From assembly GCA_038065635.1 (NCBI GenBank), contig JBBTQP010000027.1:1-43045 (forward strand): DNA of 43,045 nt. The letters run 5' to 3'. This document shows, one piece after another, positions 1 to 7,435 of the stretch. Position numbers and translations under genes: made by a program. The stretch's first letter is position 1. Each line of letters opens with the position of its first letter. This DNA is from JAHJFW01 sp038065635 (lineage in GTDB: Bacteria > Patescibacteriota > Patescibacteriia > 2-12-FULL-60-25). The notes beneath the pieces are model-generated. The model had not been told where the DNA came from. It did no database searches and was given only the letters and a program-made list of their open reading frames with translations.

Positions 1-168
1 GTTGTTTCTATGATGGCGAAAAACTTAACCGGACAGGCGTGGGACATGACCCTTTCTAATTTTTGATGTCACTGTGTCCGTTCCCCTCTAGGTGCAAACA
101 TCGGAACGCCGGTCTCTCCCGCCGGCCGTATCTGAATCGAACGTGCCATAACGCTGCCGTATGCATAT

Positions 169-198
169 TTGACTCAACCTAGCGTATCTTGGTAGATT
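169..198 (+). promoter_or_regulatory. Promoter of purine nucleoside phosphorylase
   Basis: A -35 TTGACT (169-174) and a -10 TAGATT (193-198) are separated by 18 nt. The predicted transcription start near 205 falls after the ATG at 203, which argues that translation begins at the downstream TTG at 233. Bases 1-168 show no gene I can support. Confidence 0.55.
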
Positions 199-232
199 CC
201 CGATGCCAATCAAGGCGAGAAGAGGAGGTACT

Positions 233-1075
233 TTGGATTCAAAACAGTTAGCCAGACGCATCGCGGAAGAGGCGACGTATTTGATTGAGCAGAGCCTTAC
301 CCCGGATCGCATCCCGGCAGTAGCTCTCGTACTCGGCACTGGGTGGGGCGGAGCGATGGAGCTAGAGATGTCCAAGGGGTTGGAGCTCGAAAACATTCGG
401 GGCTTCGAAAATCTTAAGCATCTACCGCGCATCGAGGGGCACGAGCGTGTCGTCGTGTGTGGTGACATCGGCGGAAAACGCGTCATCGCGTTGCGCGGTC
501 GGATTCACTTGAACGAAGATTCGACCCATCAGGCCGAGGTCGGCGGCATGGTGCGCTTGCAGATCGAGATGCTTCTCGAGCTGGGAGTGAAGCGGTTCAT
601 CCTGACCAACGCCGCAGGAAGCTTGAGGCCGGAAATCGAGGTCGGCAGTGTGGTTATGGCCGACAGCTTCGTGAGTCTCTTCGCTCCGGCCATGCCGCTG
701 TTTGGCGGGGAGTTCTGTTGTCCTCAAGACAGACTCTCGAGCGCATGGCGGGAAGCCGCGCTTGAGGCGGCTCGTCCGGTTCATATCACCGTGCATCAGG
801 GCGCGTACGCGATGTTGCGCGGTCCGCAGTTCGAAGGAACGGGGCTCGACAAGAAGATGCTTCGCGACGCGGGCGCGGCAGTGGTTGGCATGAGCACGTA
901 TCCGGAAATGTGCGTCATTGCGACCCGCCCGGGAACCAAAGCGCTTTGCCTCTCGTTCGTTACCAACACCGACTCTGAAGCGCACTCGCACGAGGAAAAT
1001 CAGGCGCGCGCAAAAGAAAAGAGTGCTCAACTCGGAGCTTTGCTCCGGAACATCGTAGAAAAGACGGTGGAGTAG
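233..1075 (+). CDS. Purine nucleoside phosphorylase (trimeric PNP/MTAP family)
   Basis: Phosphorolysis of purine nucleosides to base and ribose-1-phosphate, a cytosolic purine salvage enzyme. The family signatures appear in order: LGTGWGG near the N-terminus (phosphate-binding loop), GRIHLNE (counterpart of GRxHxYEG), TNAAGSL, GPQFE and GMSTYPE, followed by the TN/DSEAHSHEE base-binding end. The product from TTG at 233 is 280 residues, the usual family length. I prefer TTG 233 to the in-frame ATG at 203 because AGGAGG (223-228) lies just before it and the predicted transcription start lies after 203. The gene is monocistronic and is followed by a bidirectional terminator. Whether it prefers guanosine/inosine or methylthioadenosine cannot be decided by eye. 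Confidence 0.9.
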   Translation: MDSKQLARRIAEEATYLIEQSLTPDRIPAVALVLGTGWGGAMELEMSKGLELENIRGFENLKHLPRIEGHERVVVCGDIGGKRVIALRGRIHLNEDSTHQAEVGGMVRLQIEMLLELGVKRFILTNAAGSLRPEIEVGSVVMADSFVSLFAPAMPLFGGEFCCPQDRLSSAWREAALEAARPVHITVHQGAYAMLRGPQFEGTGLDKKMLRDAGAAVVGMSTYPEMCVIATRPGTKALCLSFVTNTDSEAHSHEENQARAKEKSAQLGALLRNIVEKTVE

Positions 1076-1176
1076 CTCGCGCTCTTTCCGACCAAAACGG
1101 CTCGACCGCGTTTCGGACGAAGCTCGCATGATGCAGCTTTCGTCTCGAGGCGCGGTATTTTTTGTTTTCAACAAAA

Positions 1177-1210
1177 ACAAAAACACCTCTCGTTTGAGAA
1201 GTGTTTTTGT
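1177..1210. terminator. Bidirectional hairpin terminator between PNP and tRNA-Gly
   Basis: The arms CAAAAACAC (1178-1186) and GTGTTTTTG (1201-1209) enclose a short TCTC/GAGA inner stem. Both outer edges are T-rich when read outward. It starts directly at the tRNA 3' end (1211), so it can end the tRNA transcript on the minus strand and the PNP transcript on the plus strand. Confidence 0.65.
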
Positions 1211-1285
1211 TGGAGCGGGTAGGGGGAGTCGAACCCCCATCTCCACCTTGGCAAGGTGGCATAATAGCCGCTATACGATACCCGC
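1211..1285 (-). tRNA. tRNA-Gly (anticodon GCC), CCA encoded
   Basis: On the minus strand the acceptor stem GCGGGTA pairs with TACCCGC. The anticodon stem CCACC/GGTGG closes the loop TTGCCAA with anticodon GCC, and the T arm reads GGGGG-TTCGACT-CCCCC. The discriminator is U and the 3' CCA is genomically encoded. Discriminator U73 and GCC are typical of bacterial tRNA-Gly. Confidence 0.95.
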
Positions 1286-1350
1286 CTGCGTTGTCTATTA
1301 GCGCAGAGAGATTATCAATAAACGGCGCGGGATGCAAGCGTTGGTATCGT

Positions 1351-1971
1351 TTAATTCGGAAACGGTTCCATTGCGAGTATGCGCCCCGCAACATCGCGCG
1401 TAAGCGATCCTTTTTTCACGAGTCCATCTATTAGTTCGGTGAGCTTTTGGTTTCCTTTGCACGCTAGTATTACCAGATCAGCCCGTAGGTTCGCGAGCTT
1501 GTCATCAAGATAATCTTTGGTGACCATGCTAGCCAAACGATGGTCAACTTGCGCGAAGCGAAGATCCACTTGAGCGAAGCGTTGGTCGACTCGCGCGAAG
1601 CGTTCATCGACGTTTGTGGAAAAATCGTTTATAGCTTCAAGAACCTCGTTAATTTTTTCATCGAAAGAGCCCGTCATTCTTTTTTCGGATCCTTCGATAG
1701 ACTTCGCGATCTCTCCTGTCATCCTCTTCTCCGATCCTTCGATAGACTTCGTGATCTCTCCTGTCATCCTCTTCTCCGATCCTTCGATAGACTTCGAGAT
1801 CTCTCCTGTCATCCTCTTCCCCGATCCTTCGATAGACTTCGCGATCTCTCCCATTAATTTTACTTCCGTTCGTTCCGCTGATTTGGAAATTTCTTTCATC
1901 AGCCGTTTTTCGGTATCGCCAATGGCAACTACAACATCTCTAATCGTCAGTTCTTTTTTAGTGCTTTTCAT
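1351..1971 (-). CDS. Coiled-coil protein with tandem 15-residue repeats
   Basis: A 206-residue protein of unknown function. An N-terminal segment (residues 1-35) leads into about four copies of a 15-residue unit of the form MTGEI-x-KSIEGSEKR. A second tract of heptads (RFAQVDL / RFAQVDH type) follows near residues 120-150, then a compact C-terminus ending in MEPFPN. The heptad periodicity and charge pattern indicate a long coiled coil; there is no signal peptide or membrane segment. The DNA repeat is exact enough (45 bp period) to expand or contract by slippage. It lies downstream of the tRNA-Gly terminator and convergent with PNP. It could be a structural or scaffold protein, but nothing in the sequence fixes a role. 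Confidence 0.75.
   Translation of the reverse strand: MKSTKKELTIRDVVVAIGDTEKRLMKEISKSAERTEVKLMGEIAKSIEGSGKRMTGEISKSIEGSEKRMTGEITKSIEGSEKRMTGEIAKSIEGSEKRMTGSFDEKINEVLEAINDFSTNVDERFARVDQRFAQVDLRFAQVDHRLASMVTKDYLDDKLANLRADLVILACKGNQKLTELIDGLVKKGSLTRDVAGRILAMEPFPN
1688..1852. repeat. 45-bp tandem repeat inside the coiled-coil gene
   Basis: The unit beginning GATCCTTCGATAGACTTCG recurs at 1688, 1733, 1778 and 1823, an exact 45-bp spacing, with only a few base changes between copies. Each copy encodes one 15-residue repeat on the minus strand. Confidence 0.9.
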
Positions 1972-1995
1972 AATCGTTGGGCGTTAAAATTGTTT

Positions 1996-2505
1996 TTATC
2001 CGCAATCCATACAGTCTTCAGATTCCAATATCTCACCCTGTTGTGATTTTTGGAATAGCAGGCGTAGTCGATCAAGATTGTTCAAGGAAACAGGAGATTT
2101 ATTTTGCCAGAGTCCAGGAGTCGTTTCGGTGAAGCCGATTTCAATTAATAATGATCGCATCTTTTCTGACGGTCTGGCATCACCCCAAGAGAGGGTGATG
2201 CCGGCTGTGTAGTTTCCGTCTTTCATCCATTGGATTTTGTTTGCTCGATCCGAATTTCTGCAATCCAAAGCCGTGAATATTTGCCCGAGATGCGGCATGT
2301 TCCAATATGCCGGAGCGATCTGGTAAACGATTGAACCGATATCGTTTTCTTGAGGTTCAGCCGTGCAGTATTGCTCATCCAGTTCCGTTTTTGTAGCAGT
2401 CGTTTGTTCCGGTTGTATTTTGTTTTCTGATGTATTAGGGGAACATCCTGCCCCAAGAAGCGTTGTAATGATTGCGATCGCGAGGAGTGAAAGACGAGTA
2501 TTCAT
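1996..2505 (-). CDS. Secreted lipoprotein of unknown function
   Basis: A 169-residue product. Residues 1-21 form a lipoprotein signal: a short basic start, a hydrophobic core (LLAIAIITTLLGAG) and the lipobox LGAGC, with Cys21 as the lipidated residue. The mature part has several cysteines (CTAEPQ, LDCRNSD, and EDCMDCG at the extreme C-terminus) and no domain I recognise. The start codon overlaps the stop of the upstream lamin-tail gene (ATGA, 2502-2505), so the two are probably translationally coupled and act at the same cell surface. Function is unknown. Confidence 0.8.
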   Translation of the reverse strand: MNTRLSLLAIAIITTLLGAGCSPNTSENKIQPEQTTATKTELDEQYCTAEPQENDIGSIVYQIAPAYWNMPHLGQIFTALDCRNSDRANKIQWMKDGNYTAGITLSWGDARPSEKMRSLLIEIGFTETTPGLWQNKSPVSLNNLDRLRLLFQKSQQGEILESEDCMDCG

Positions 2506-4751
2506 ATGGTGGTATTAAGATCCGTTTGCACGATCTTTTCAAGTGCGCGTATTTTTTTGCGCTTTCGCAGATGTTTTACGCTTTCCGTTCCTGCAATCGC
2601 GAGTCCTGCCGCACCGATTGGAGCCCATTTTGGCACGGCACTTTGAGCGTTGCTCGCGGTTTTCGGCTGAACATGCGCTACTATGTTTATGTCCTCGGCG
2701 TTTCGTAAGAGAATACGCTGAACATCGTGGCCTGGTTCCAGTAATCCGGTGACTTTAATTGTATCACCCGCGAGTATTCTTGATGCTCTATAATTTACAA
2801 CCGGCTTAATACCGATTTCAATATCAATTCCGTCAGAGTTGATAGTGATGATTTTTCCACGAACAGTACGCGCAACGCCTGTGATTGATACGACGCTCCA
2901 CGCGTCTTCGGATTTCGGGGCGAAAAGATCAACGACCCGCGGGTTTACGTTTGTCTGTTCCGGTTCAGTCACCCAGCTGTCTTTGGCCGCCATTTTAAGA
3001 TAGACGTCGCCGCTGTCTTGAAATAGAAGAGTGCCTGTTAAGTTAAGCGATGTTCCTTGAGCGGGTAATTTTTTTGCTGTTGGAATCCGTACGAGAAGTC
3101 CGCGGCCGTCCGGAGAGTTTAGGATGAATCCATGGCCGGAGATTAGGCCGGACGGAGAGCCGACCGTGCCCGTTAGCTCCACGCGAACTCCGTGATATTC
3201 GTCATTGTGTGTCATATCGAATGTTATTAATGATGCCGTTGCCGGAGCATATGTCAGCTTTGTCGTGGTTTTTGGTTTGGGTTTTGTTTTTGTGGTCGAA
3301 GCGATTTTTGTGGAAGCGGATTTTTTTGTGCCAACCACTATCGACACAAACGACGATTCGTTTATTGGTACAGCGTCTGTCGTCATTTTTGCGGTTACGG
3401 TTTCTGTCGGAGTTGAAATCGTCTGCGCTGTTTCGGCCGGCGCTGGTTCCGGAGCAGGAGGTGTCTCGACTGCATTTTCGGATGCCGCGGTTTGCGGCGC
3501 CGCGTTTTGATTTTCAGGAGTCGGATCGGTCATTACCCATACTCCTGTCGCATCCGGATATCGGGACCAGCTTTTTCCTTTTGTGGAATTAAGATACGTA
3601 AGAGCATCGCGCGTATTCCCGTTCGGATCCACGAGCGTCACGTCGTCTCCGTCGTTGTTTAGACGCGAGCTTGAAAGATTTACGCGGACGAACGGATGTT
3701 CCGCATCAAGAGTTCCGGTCGCGAACGTATAGATGATGCTTGATCGATCGCGGATTACTGATCCTGACAGCGGAACGCTCGCGCCGCGCTCGAGCAACGT
3801 CACCTCCACCCACTCGTTTCCGGTTTCAGGTTGCGGGAGCACTTCGTTCAGACGAAGAAGTTCGTATCTCGGTGGCGTTGTTTGAGGATTGATTGCAGCA
3901 GACGCATTTACGGTTGTAGTCTGCGTTGTCGCGTTTGTTGAAGTAGTTGAAGCGGTCGTTGTCGTTGACGACGTTGTCGGTTGATTTATTGATGCCGTCA
4001 CTTCCGTTGTCGTCGCAGCGGTTGAAGTCGCGAGAGTAGTCGCCGCCGTCGTGGTCGCCATCGGAGTAGTTGTGACAGACGGTGGCGCGATGGGCGATTG
4101 AACAGTAATAGTTGTCGTGGTCGGAATTATTAGCGGAGCCGGAGTTGGTGCAACTACTGCGCAAGGTGGAATTTTCGGAGAAAGTGTTTTGCATCCGTCG
4201 CACACGCCGGGTGTACCAAGATCCGTGCGGCCAGCGTCAAACCCTTCGGAGCTGGATGCGGTTTCCCACAAATCTCCGTTGCGAATCATGGTCGCTTTTA
4301 TTTCTCCGCTGGTTCCGGCCGGTGGAAGTTTGGCGTCTCCAACGCGATCAAGTTCGTTTCCGGTAGCATCTTTCAGCACGATGCTCAGCGATGAATTTGA
4401 GAGAGATACGGCAGTGGTTACCATTTGCGGAGCCGCGTTCAGAGCGCTTTTTGGATCAGTGTCCGAATAGTTTGATATTAGGAATGATCCGCGCGATGGA
4501 ACGGTTGTGTCCGCTGGAAAAACTAGAGGTTGGCCGCTTGCGCCGATTAGCGCGAATCCGGATATTGACAGATCCGCATCATCCAAATTCCAGAGCTCTA
4601 ACCATTCATCAGACGTTCCGGCGGAAGATCCTGACCATGCGACTTCTCCAATTACGAGATGCGGCGCGGCGTTTGCGATTGCCGCGTATATAGGCGAGAT
4701 TGTAAGTAAAGATATTAGCAGGGCGCGACAAACTAGCCGCCACGAATGCAT
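2502..4751 (-). CDS. Lamin-tail-domain surface protein with C-terminal membrane anchor
   Basis: About 749 residues. An N-terminal hydrophobic export segment is followed by a lamin-tail domain (LTD; GEVAWSG...DEWLELWN...ISGF), a long Thr/Pro-rich low-complexity linker, and a second LTD-like domain (RLNEVLPQP...NEWVEV...DDVTLVD). A second flexible linker leads into a beta-rich, OB-like region, and the protein ends with a hydrophobic segment followed by KHLRKRKK, which fits a membrane anchor with a cytoplasmic basic tail. LTDs are common on secreted proteins of Parcubacteria; the ligand is unknown. I chose the ATG at 4751 because a TATATT box lies at 4766-4771, which would put the transcription start after the alternative ATG at 4763. 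The gene overlaps the downstream lipoprotein by 4 nt. Confidence 0.8.
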   Translation of the reverse strand: MHSWRLVCRALLISLLTISPIYAAIANAAPHLVIGEVAWSGSSAGTSDEWLELWNLDDADLSISGFALIGASGQPLVFPADTTVPSRGSFLISNYSDTDPKSALNAAPQMVTTAVSLSNSSLSIVLKDATGNELDRVGDAKLPPAGTSGEIKATMIRNGDLWETASSSEGFDAGRTDLGTPGVCDGCKTLSPKIPPCAVVAPTPAPLIIPTTTTITVQSPIAPPSVTTTPMATTTAATTLATSTAATTTEVTASINQPTTSSTTTTASTTSTNATTQTTTVNASAAINPQTTPPRYELLRLNEVLPQPETGNEWVEVTLLERGASVPLSGSVIRDRSSIIYTFATGTLDAEHPFVRVNLSSSRLNNDGDDVTLVDPNGNTRDALTYLNSTKGKSWSRYPDATGVWVMTDPTPENQNAAPQTAASENAVETPPAPEPAPAETAQTISTPTETVTAKMTTDAVPINESSFVSIVVGTKKSASTKIASTTKTKPKPKTTTKLTYAPATASLITFDMTHNDEYHGVRVELTGTVGSPSGLISGHGFILNSPDGRGLLVRIPTAKKLPAQGTSLNLTGTLLFQDSGDVYLKMAAKDSWVTEPEQTNVNPRVVDLFAPKSEDAWSVVSITGVARTVRGKIITINSDGIDIEIGIKPVVNYRASRILAGDTIKVTGLLEPGHDVQRILLRNAEDINIVAHVQPKTASNAQSAVPKWAPIGAAGLAIAGTESVKHLRKRKKIRALEKIVQTDLNTTI

Positions 4752-4886
4752 GAGGCGAAACATAGAATATAGAGTTACAAATTATTTTTTTCGCACGAAT
4801 CGATATCGACCCTCACATATAGGGCTCTCATTTTTTTGTTTACTTGTCAATAACCTGACAGAAGCAAAACTGTGGACAAGTACCTA

Positions 4887-4920
4887 TTGACGCAATATCC
4901 GAATTGTTCTATTCTTGTTC
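4887..4920 (+). promoter_or_regulatory. lexA promoter with overlapping SOS operator GTTC-N7-GTTC
   Basis: The -35 TTGACG (4887-4892), a 17-nt spacer and the -10 TATTCT (4910-4915) form the promoter. GTTC at 4906-4909 and GTTC at 4917-4920 flank the -10, giving GTTCTATTCTTGTTC. The same arrangement precedes dinB, and the same box in reverse orientation precedes recA, so this is very probably the LexA operator and lexA is autoregulated. Confidence 0.8.
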
Positions 4921-4929
4921 TATAAGGGG

Positions 4930-4988
4930 AGGGCGCACGCCATGCGCCCTCTACGAATTCGATCGGGGAGGGCGGGACAAGCCCGCCC
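4930..4988 (+). repeat. Repeat-derived hairpins in the lexA leader
   Basis: Two hairpins lie in the lexA 5' leader: AGGGCGCA/TGCGCCCT (4930-4937, 4943-4950) and GGGCGGG/CCCGCCC (4970-4976, 4982-4988), the second ending in CCCCTAC. They belong to the TAGGGGCGGG-type repeat family that also occurs inside dinB and leuS. Confidence 0.65.
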
Positions 4989-5029
4989 CTACAACTACCA
5001 ACTATTCACTACAAACTTTTTATAAACCT

Positions 5030-5638
5030 ATGCTTCCTCTAACACCAAAACAAAAAGAAGTCTTAGACTTCATCGTGTCGTTCATACACGAGAAAGGATT
5101 TCCGCCGTCGTTTCGCGAGATCGCGTCCGGATTGAATCTCGCGTCTCCTTCGACGGTGCACGTGCATATCCAAGCTCTTCGCGAGCGAGGATTTTTGCGC
5201 GCTAACGGCGCCACGTTTCGTGATCTTGAACCAACTGACAAGGCCGTGAAGTGGGGGAGGAGCGTTTTGTTGCCGCTGACAGGTCTAATCACAGCCGGAG
5301 TTCCAATCGAGGCGGTCGAGGAACGCGAAACTATCGCCGTACCGGTTGATCTTGCGCCGGACTCTGCAAATTCTTACGTCCTTCGAGTAAAAGGAAGTTC
5401 AATGATTGAAGATGGAATCTTTGACGGTGACTATGTAGTAGTAGAACGCAATCCGTCACCGAAAAACGGCGACGTCGTAGTTGCACTTCTCGATAACGCG
5501 TACGCAACATTGAAGAGATTTTATCGCGAACGAGACCGTATTCGATTGCAGCCCGCAAATTCCACGATGAAGCCGATCTACTGCTATGACCCGTTGATTC
5601 AGGGAGTCGTGAGGGCTGTGATTCGTAGTTTTAGATGA
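5030..5638 (+). CDS. lexA: LexA repressor
   Basis: SOS response repressor of 202 residues. It has an N-terminal winged helix-turn-helix (residues 1-70) and a C-terminal S24 self-cleavage domain. The scissile Ala89-Gly90 lies in LITAGVP; Ser124 in KGSSM and Lys162 in ATLKRF form the catalytic dyad. The start at 5030 gives the canonical N-terminus MLPLTPKQ; the reading frame remains open upstream, but that region contains the promoter and operator. Together with recA (20811) and dinB (7436), which carry the same operator, it makes a minimal SOS regulon visible in this window. The operator is the direct-repeat type rather than the inverted CGAAC-N4-GTTCG box of Gram-positive bacteria. Confidence 0.95.
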   Translation: MLPLTPKQKEVLDFIVSFIHEKGFPPSFREIASGLNLASPSTVHVHIQALRERGFLRANGATFRDLEPTDKAVKWGRSVLLPLTGLITAGVPIEAVEERETIAVPVDLAPDSANSYVLRVKGSSMIEDGIFDGDYVVVERNPSPKNGDVVVALLDNAYATLKRFYRERDRIRLQPANSTMKPIYCYDPLIQGVVRAVIRSFR

Positions 5639-5652
5639 TAGCGTTCATGAAT

Positions 5653-5746
5653 GTCATTGCGAGGAGTAGCAACGACGCGGCAATCTAATAAAAACTATTA
5701 TCTTCTTTGATTAGATTGCCACGCCCCCGCTGGTGCTCGCAATGAC
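5653..5746. repeat. Palindromic repeat, GTCATTGCGAG family (copy 1)
   Basis: Starts GTCATTGCGAGG and ends CTCGCAATGAC, with inner arms CGGCAATCTAAT and ATTAGATTGCC. Other copies lie at 10691 (inside leuS), 18246, 25922-26365 (composite) and 29673. No transposase accompanies it, so it looks like a non-autonomous REP/MITE-like element. Confidence 0.85.
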
Positions 5747-5769
5747 GAAAATGAGAAAGTTTTACAAAT

Positions 5770-6015
5770 ATGTACTCCAAAATCTCCGAACCCATCGAAG
5801 TCCTTGCGGCTTTTCGTCATGACCGCACCGAACCCATGACTTTCAAGTGGGGGAATCGGTATTATCAAATTAAGAAAATCAATCTAGTGCACACCGAACG
5901 CCAAGGGCGCGAAAAGATTTACATTTTTTCCGTCTCGGACGAAGCGAATGCGTACCGTCTTTCATTTTCAAGCGAGACGTTGAAGTGGATGCTGGAGGAG
6001 ATGGCGGTGCTTTGA
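5770..6015 (+). CDS. Small conserved-looking protein of unknown function
   Basis: An 81-residue protein with a beta-rich pattern: MTFKWGNRYYQIKKINL, then KIYIFSVSDE, then AYRLSFSSETLKWMLEEM. The arrangement (a W-x-x-R-x-Y strand followed by a short substrate-like beta hairpin) resembles the small DUF6504-type domains that occur near DinB-family genes; that link is tentative and rests on pattern only. It lies alone between lexA and a toxin-antitoxin pair. It has no signal peptide or membrane segment. Confidence 0.65.
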   Translation: MYSKISEPIEVLAAFRHDRTEPMTFKWGNRYYQIKKINLVHTERQGREKIYIFSVSDEANAYRLSFSSETLKWMLEEMAVL

Positions 6016-6035
6016 CGAGATAGGAGAATTATTTA

Positions 6036-6317
6036 TTACGATAACGAAATCATCAGCTCCGAGTCGAGCGCTTTAGCGACCTTATCCAAGAAAGCAACCG
6101 AAGGGTTGTATGATCCGGATTCAAGTCGAGCGATAGCGGATTGTTTAGTACCGATTTTTTGCGCGAGCGCCTTTTGGCTCATTCCTTTGTTCAGGCGTTT
6201 TTCAATGATTGATTCTATCAACGCAAATTCAGGGCCTAGTTTTTCGTATGCAGTTAGGATTTTTTTATCTTTCAGAAGCTTTCGTTTAAGTCCGACGAAT
6301 GATTTAAGCCGTATCAT
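6036..6317 (-). CDS. XRE-family antitoxin (HigA-like)
   Basis: A 93-residue protein whose C-terminal half is a classical Cro/C1 helix-turn-helix (MSQKALAQKIGTKQSAIARLESG...PSVAFLDKVAKAL). It lies 31 nt downstream of a RelE/HigB-type toxin on the same strand, the toxin-first order typical of higBA loci, so it should neutralise the toxin and repress the operon. An imperfect palindrome (ATAAC...GTTAT) lies between the two genes and may be an operator or an internal promoter element. Confidence 0.85.
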   Translation of the reverse strand: MIRLKSFVGLKRKLLKDKKILTAYEKLGPEFALIESIIEKRLNKGMSQKALAQKIGTKQSAIARLESGSYNPSVAFLDKVAKALDSELMISLS

Positions 6318-6348
6318 ATTTGATTATTACGAAAGTATAACGTATATG

Positions 6349-6663
6349 TTATGACTCTGCAAGTCCCATTCTTTTCCGTCGCGTCGTAGCCAATTCTTTT
6401 TCCGGTATTCGTTGTGATTTCTTGGCGTAGCCGTGCAACAAGACGATTGTTTCTTGGTGGAACGTATAAAATACACGGACGCTCTGGCGTCCCGTGACGC
6501 GCAACTCAAATAGACGTTCTTCAATTTTCTTCGAATGCGGCATCCGTAAAGCATGCCCGAATCGTTCGAGAAGATCGATCGTGCGGATGAGTTTCGCGCT
6601 TGTTGTTTCGTCTAGACGACCAATGAATTGTTCGATTCCGGGATCGATATATTTAATCTCCAT
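6349..6663 (-). CDS. RelE/HigB-type toxin (Gp49-like)
   Basis: A 104-residue toxin of the RelE/ParE superfamily, expected to cleave ribosome-associated mRNA. The C-terminal core is characteristic: RLFELRVTGRQSVRVFYTF followed by IVLLHGYAKKSQRIPEKE, the HigB/Gp49 pattern. I start at the ATG at 6663 (MEIKYIDPG); the frame extends further upstream but without better support. It forms a toxin-first operon with the XRE antitoxin at 6036. Confidence 0.85.
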   Translation of the reverse strand: MEIKYIDPGIEQFIGRLDETTSAKLIRTIDLLERFGHALRMPHSKKIEERLFELRVTGRQSVRVFYTFHQETIVLLHGYAKKSQRIPEKELATTRRKRMGLAES

Positions 6664-6806
6664 ACATATACCGCTGCCAGATTTTTTGAAAAAAAGCAAG
6701 GGTCTCATTGGGGATAAGGTACCAGGTACGCATTATTCAAAAAGATATTTTTGCGGTAATATTTCATTGGAATACCAAGTCCGGGATCAGCACCGAGTTG
6801 ATCAAA

Positions 6807-6840
6807 ACAAAAACCCTCCGATATTTCGGGGGATTTTTGT
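6807..6840. terminator. Bidirectional terminator-like hairpin
   Basis: ACAAAAA (6807-6813) pairs with TTTTTGT (6834-6840) around a CCCTCCGA/TTCGGGGG stem. It stands between the toxin gene and the repeat at 6856 with no gene obviously served by it. Confidence 0.5.
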
Positions 6841-6855
6841 TGCTTTTGTTTATAT

Positions 6856-6936
6856 GTCATTCCCGCGTAGGCGGGAATCCAGAATACGAGGAAAGATTCA
6901 TCATATATCCTGGATCCCCGCCTTCGCGAGGATGAC
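6856..6936. repeat. Palindromic repeat, GTCATTCCCGCG family (copy 1)
   Basis: Starts GTCATTCCCGCGTAGGCGGG and ends CGCGAGGATGAC; the inner arms are AATCCAG and CTGGATC. Related copies lie at 11169 (half element inside leuS), 30985, 39399 and, as a core, at 41088. The ATTCCC-N-GGGAAT core resembles the dRS3-type repeats of Neisseria. Confidence 0.85.
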
Positions 6937-6968
6937 AAATATAAATTCGAATTTGAGTTAAAGGATAC

Positions 6969-6997
6969 TTGACAGGTTTGCTGTTTTATGGTAAATA
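6969..6997 (+). promoter_or_regulatory. Promoter of the small hydrophilic protein gene
   Basis: A perfect -35 TTGACA (6969-6974) is followed after 17 nt by TAAATA (6992-6997), with TG one base before the -10 (extended -10). Confidence 0.6.
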
Positions 6998-7116
6998 CTC
7001 AATGTTTCCAATGATGGAAAACCGTGCCTATCCGGTCGATAGGTTCTGTCCAGAAAGTATCGTGATTCCGCTGGCGTAAAAAGCTGTCGGAATACGCGCT
7101 GTGGATGGAGGAGAAA

Positions 7117-7305
7117 GTGGATAAAAAATTCGTTGACAAGAAGCGCGCACCTTTCATGTCCGACACGTACGACGGCCAACAACACGAAGGAAGGTCGTTC
7201 GTCGACCACGCGCAACTCGAGAAAGATCGCGCGGCCTACAACCGTGGGGAGACCGTGAACGGCCACAATCGTGATTGGTGTAAGCCCAAGGACAAGAAGG
7301 CCTAG
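7117..7305 (+). CDS. Small hydrophilic protein of unknown function
   Basis: A 62-residue, highly charged protein without hydrophobic segments, ending in KPKDKKA. It contains MSDTYDGQQHEGRSF and AAYNRGETVNGHNRDW. The GTG at 7117 is chosen because GGAGGAG (7107-7113) lies just before it; an in-frame ATG at 7105 would place the Shine-Dalgarno inside the gene. It has its own promoter and a strong terminator, so it is an independent short transcription unit. I do not recognise the family. Confidence 0.6.
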   Translation: MDKKFVDKKRAPFMSDTYDGQQHEGRSFVDHAQLEKDRAAYNRGETVNGHNRDWCKPKDKKA

Positions 7306-7316
7306 GCCTCACGCTA

Positions 7317-7372
7317 CCCGCAGTATAAGAGGTGACTCGACAAAGGAGTCTCTCGTATGTGCGGGCTTTTTT
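7317..7372 (+). terminator. Rho-independent terminator
   Basis: CCCGCA (7317-7322) pairs with TGCGGG (7360-7365), enclosing a second stem around GACTC/GAGTC, followed by CTTTTTT. Confidence 0.8.
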
Positions 7373-7400
7373 GTCGGATGTCCAACATCTGAATGTGTGC

Positions 7401-7434
7401 TTGCATGAAAGGTGCGAATGTTCCATTCTTGTTC
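7401..7434 (+). promoter_or_regulatory. dinB promoter with SOS operator GTTC-N7-GTTC
   Basis: The -35 TTGCAT (7401-7406), a 17-nt spacer and the -10 CATTCT (7424-7429). GTTC at 7420-7423 and at 7431-7434 flank the -10 exactly as in lexA, with the same 19-nt offset from the start of the -35. The start codon follows the -10 by 6 nt, so the mRNA is probably leaderless. Confidence 0.8.
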
Positions 7435-7435
7435 C

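Noticed and set aside
1688..1852. CRISPR-like array of regular repeats
   Set aside because: The units are contiguous 45-bp tandem repeats without spacers and read in frame as a coiled-coil protein.
4904..5029. N-terminal extension of LexA
   Set aside because: The frame is open, but it encodes the operator and repeat hairpins; the canonical LexA N-terminus starts at 5030.
5653..5746. Insertion sequence at the GTCATTGCGAG repeats
   Set aside because: No transposase or target-site duplication is seen at any copy; they are short palindromic elements.
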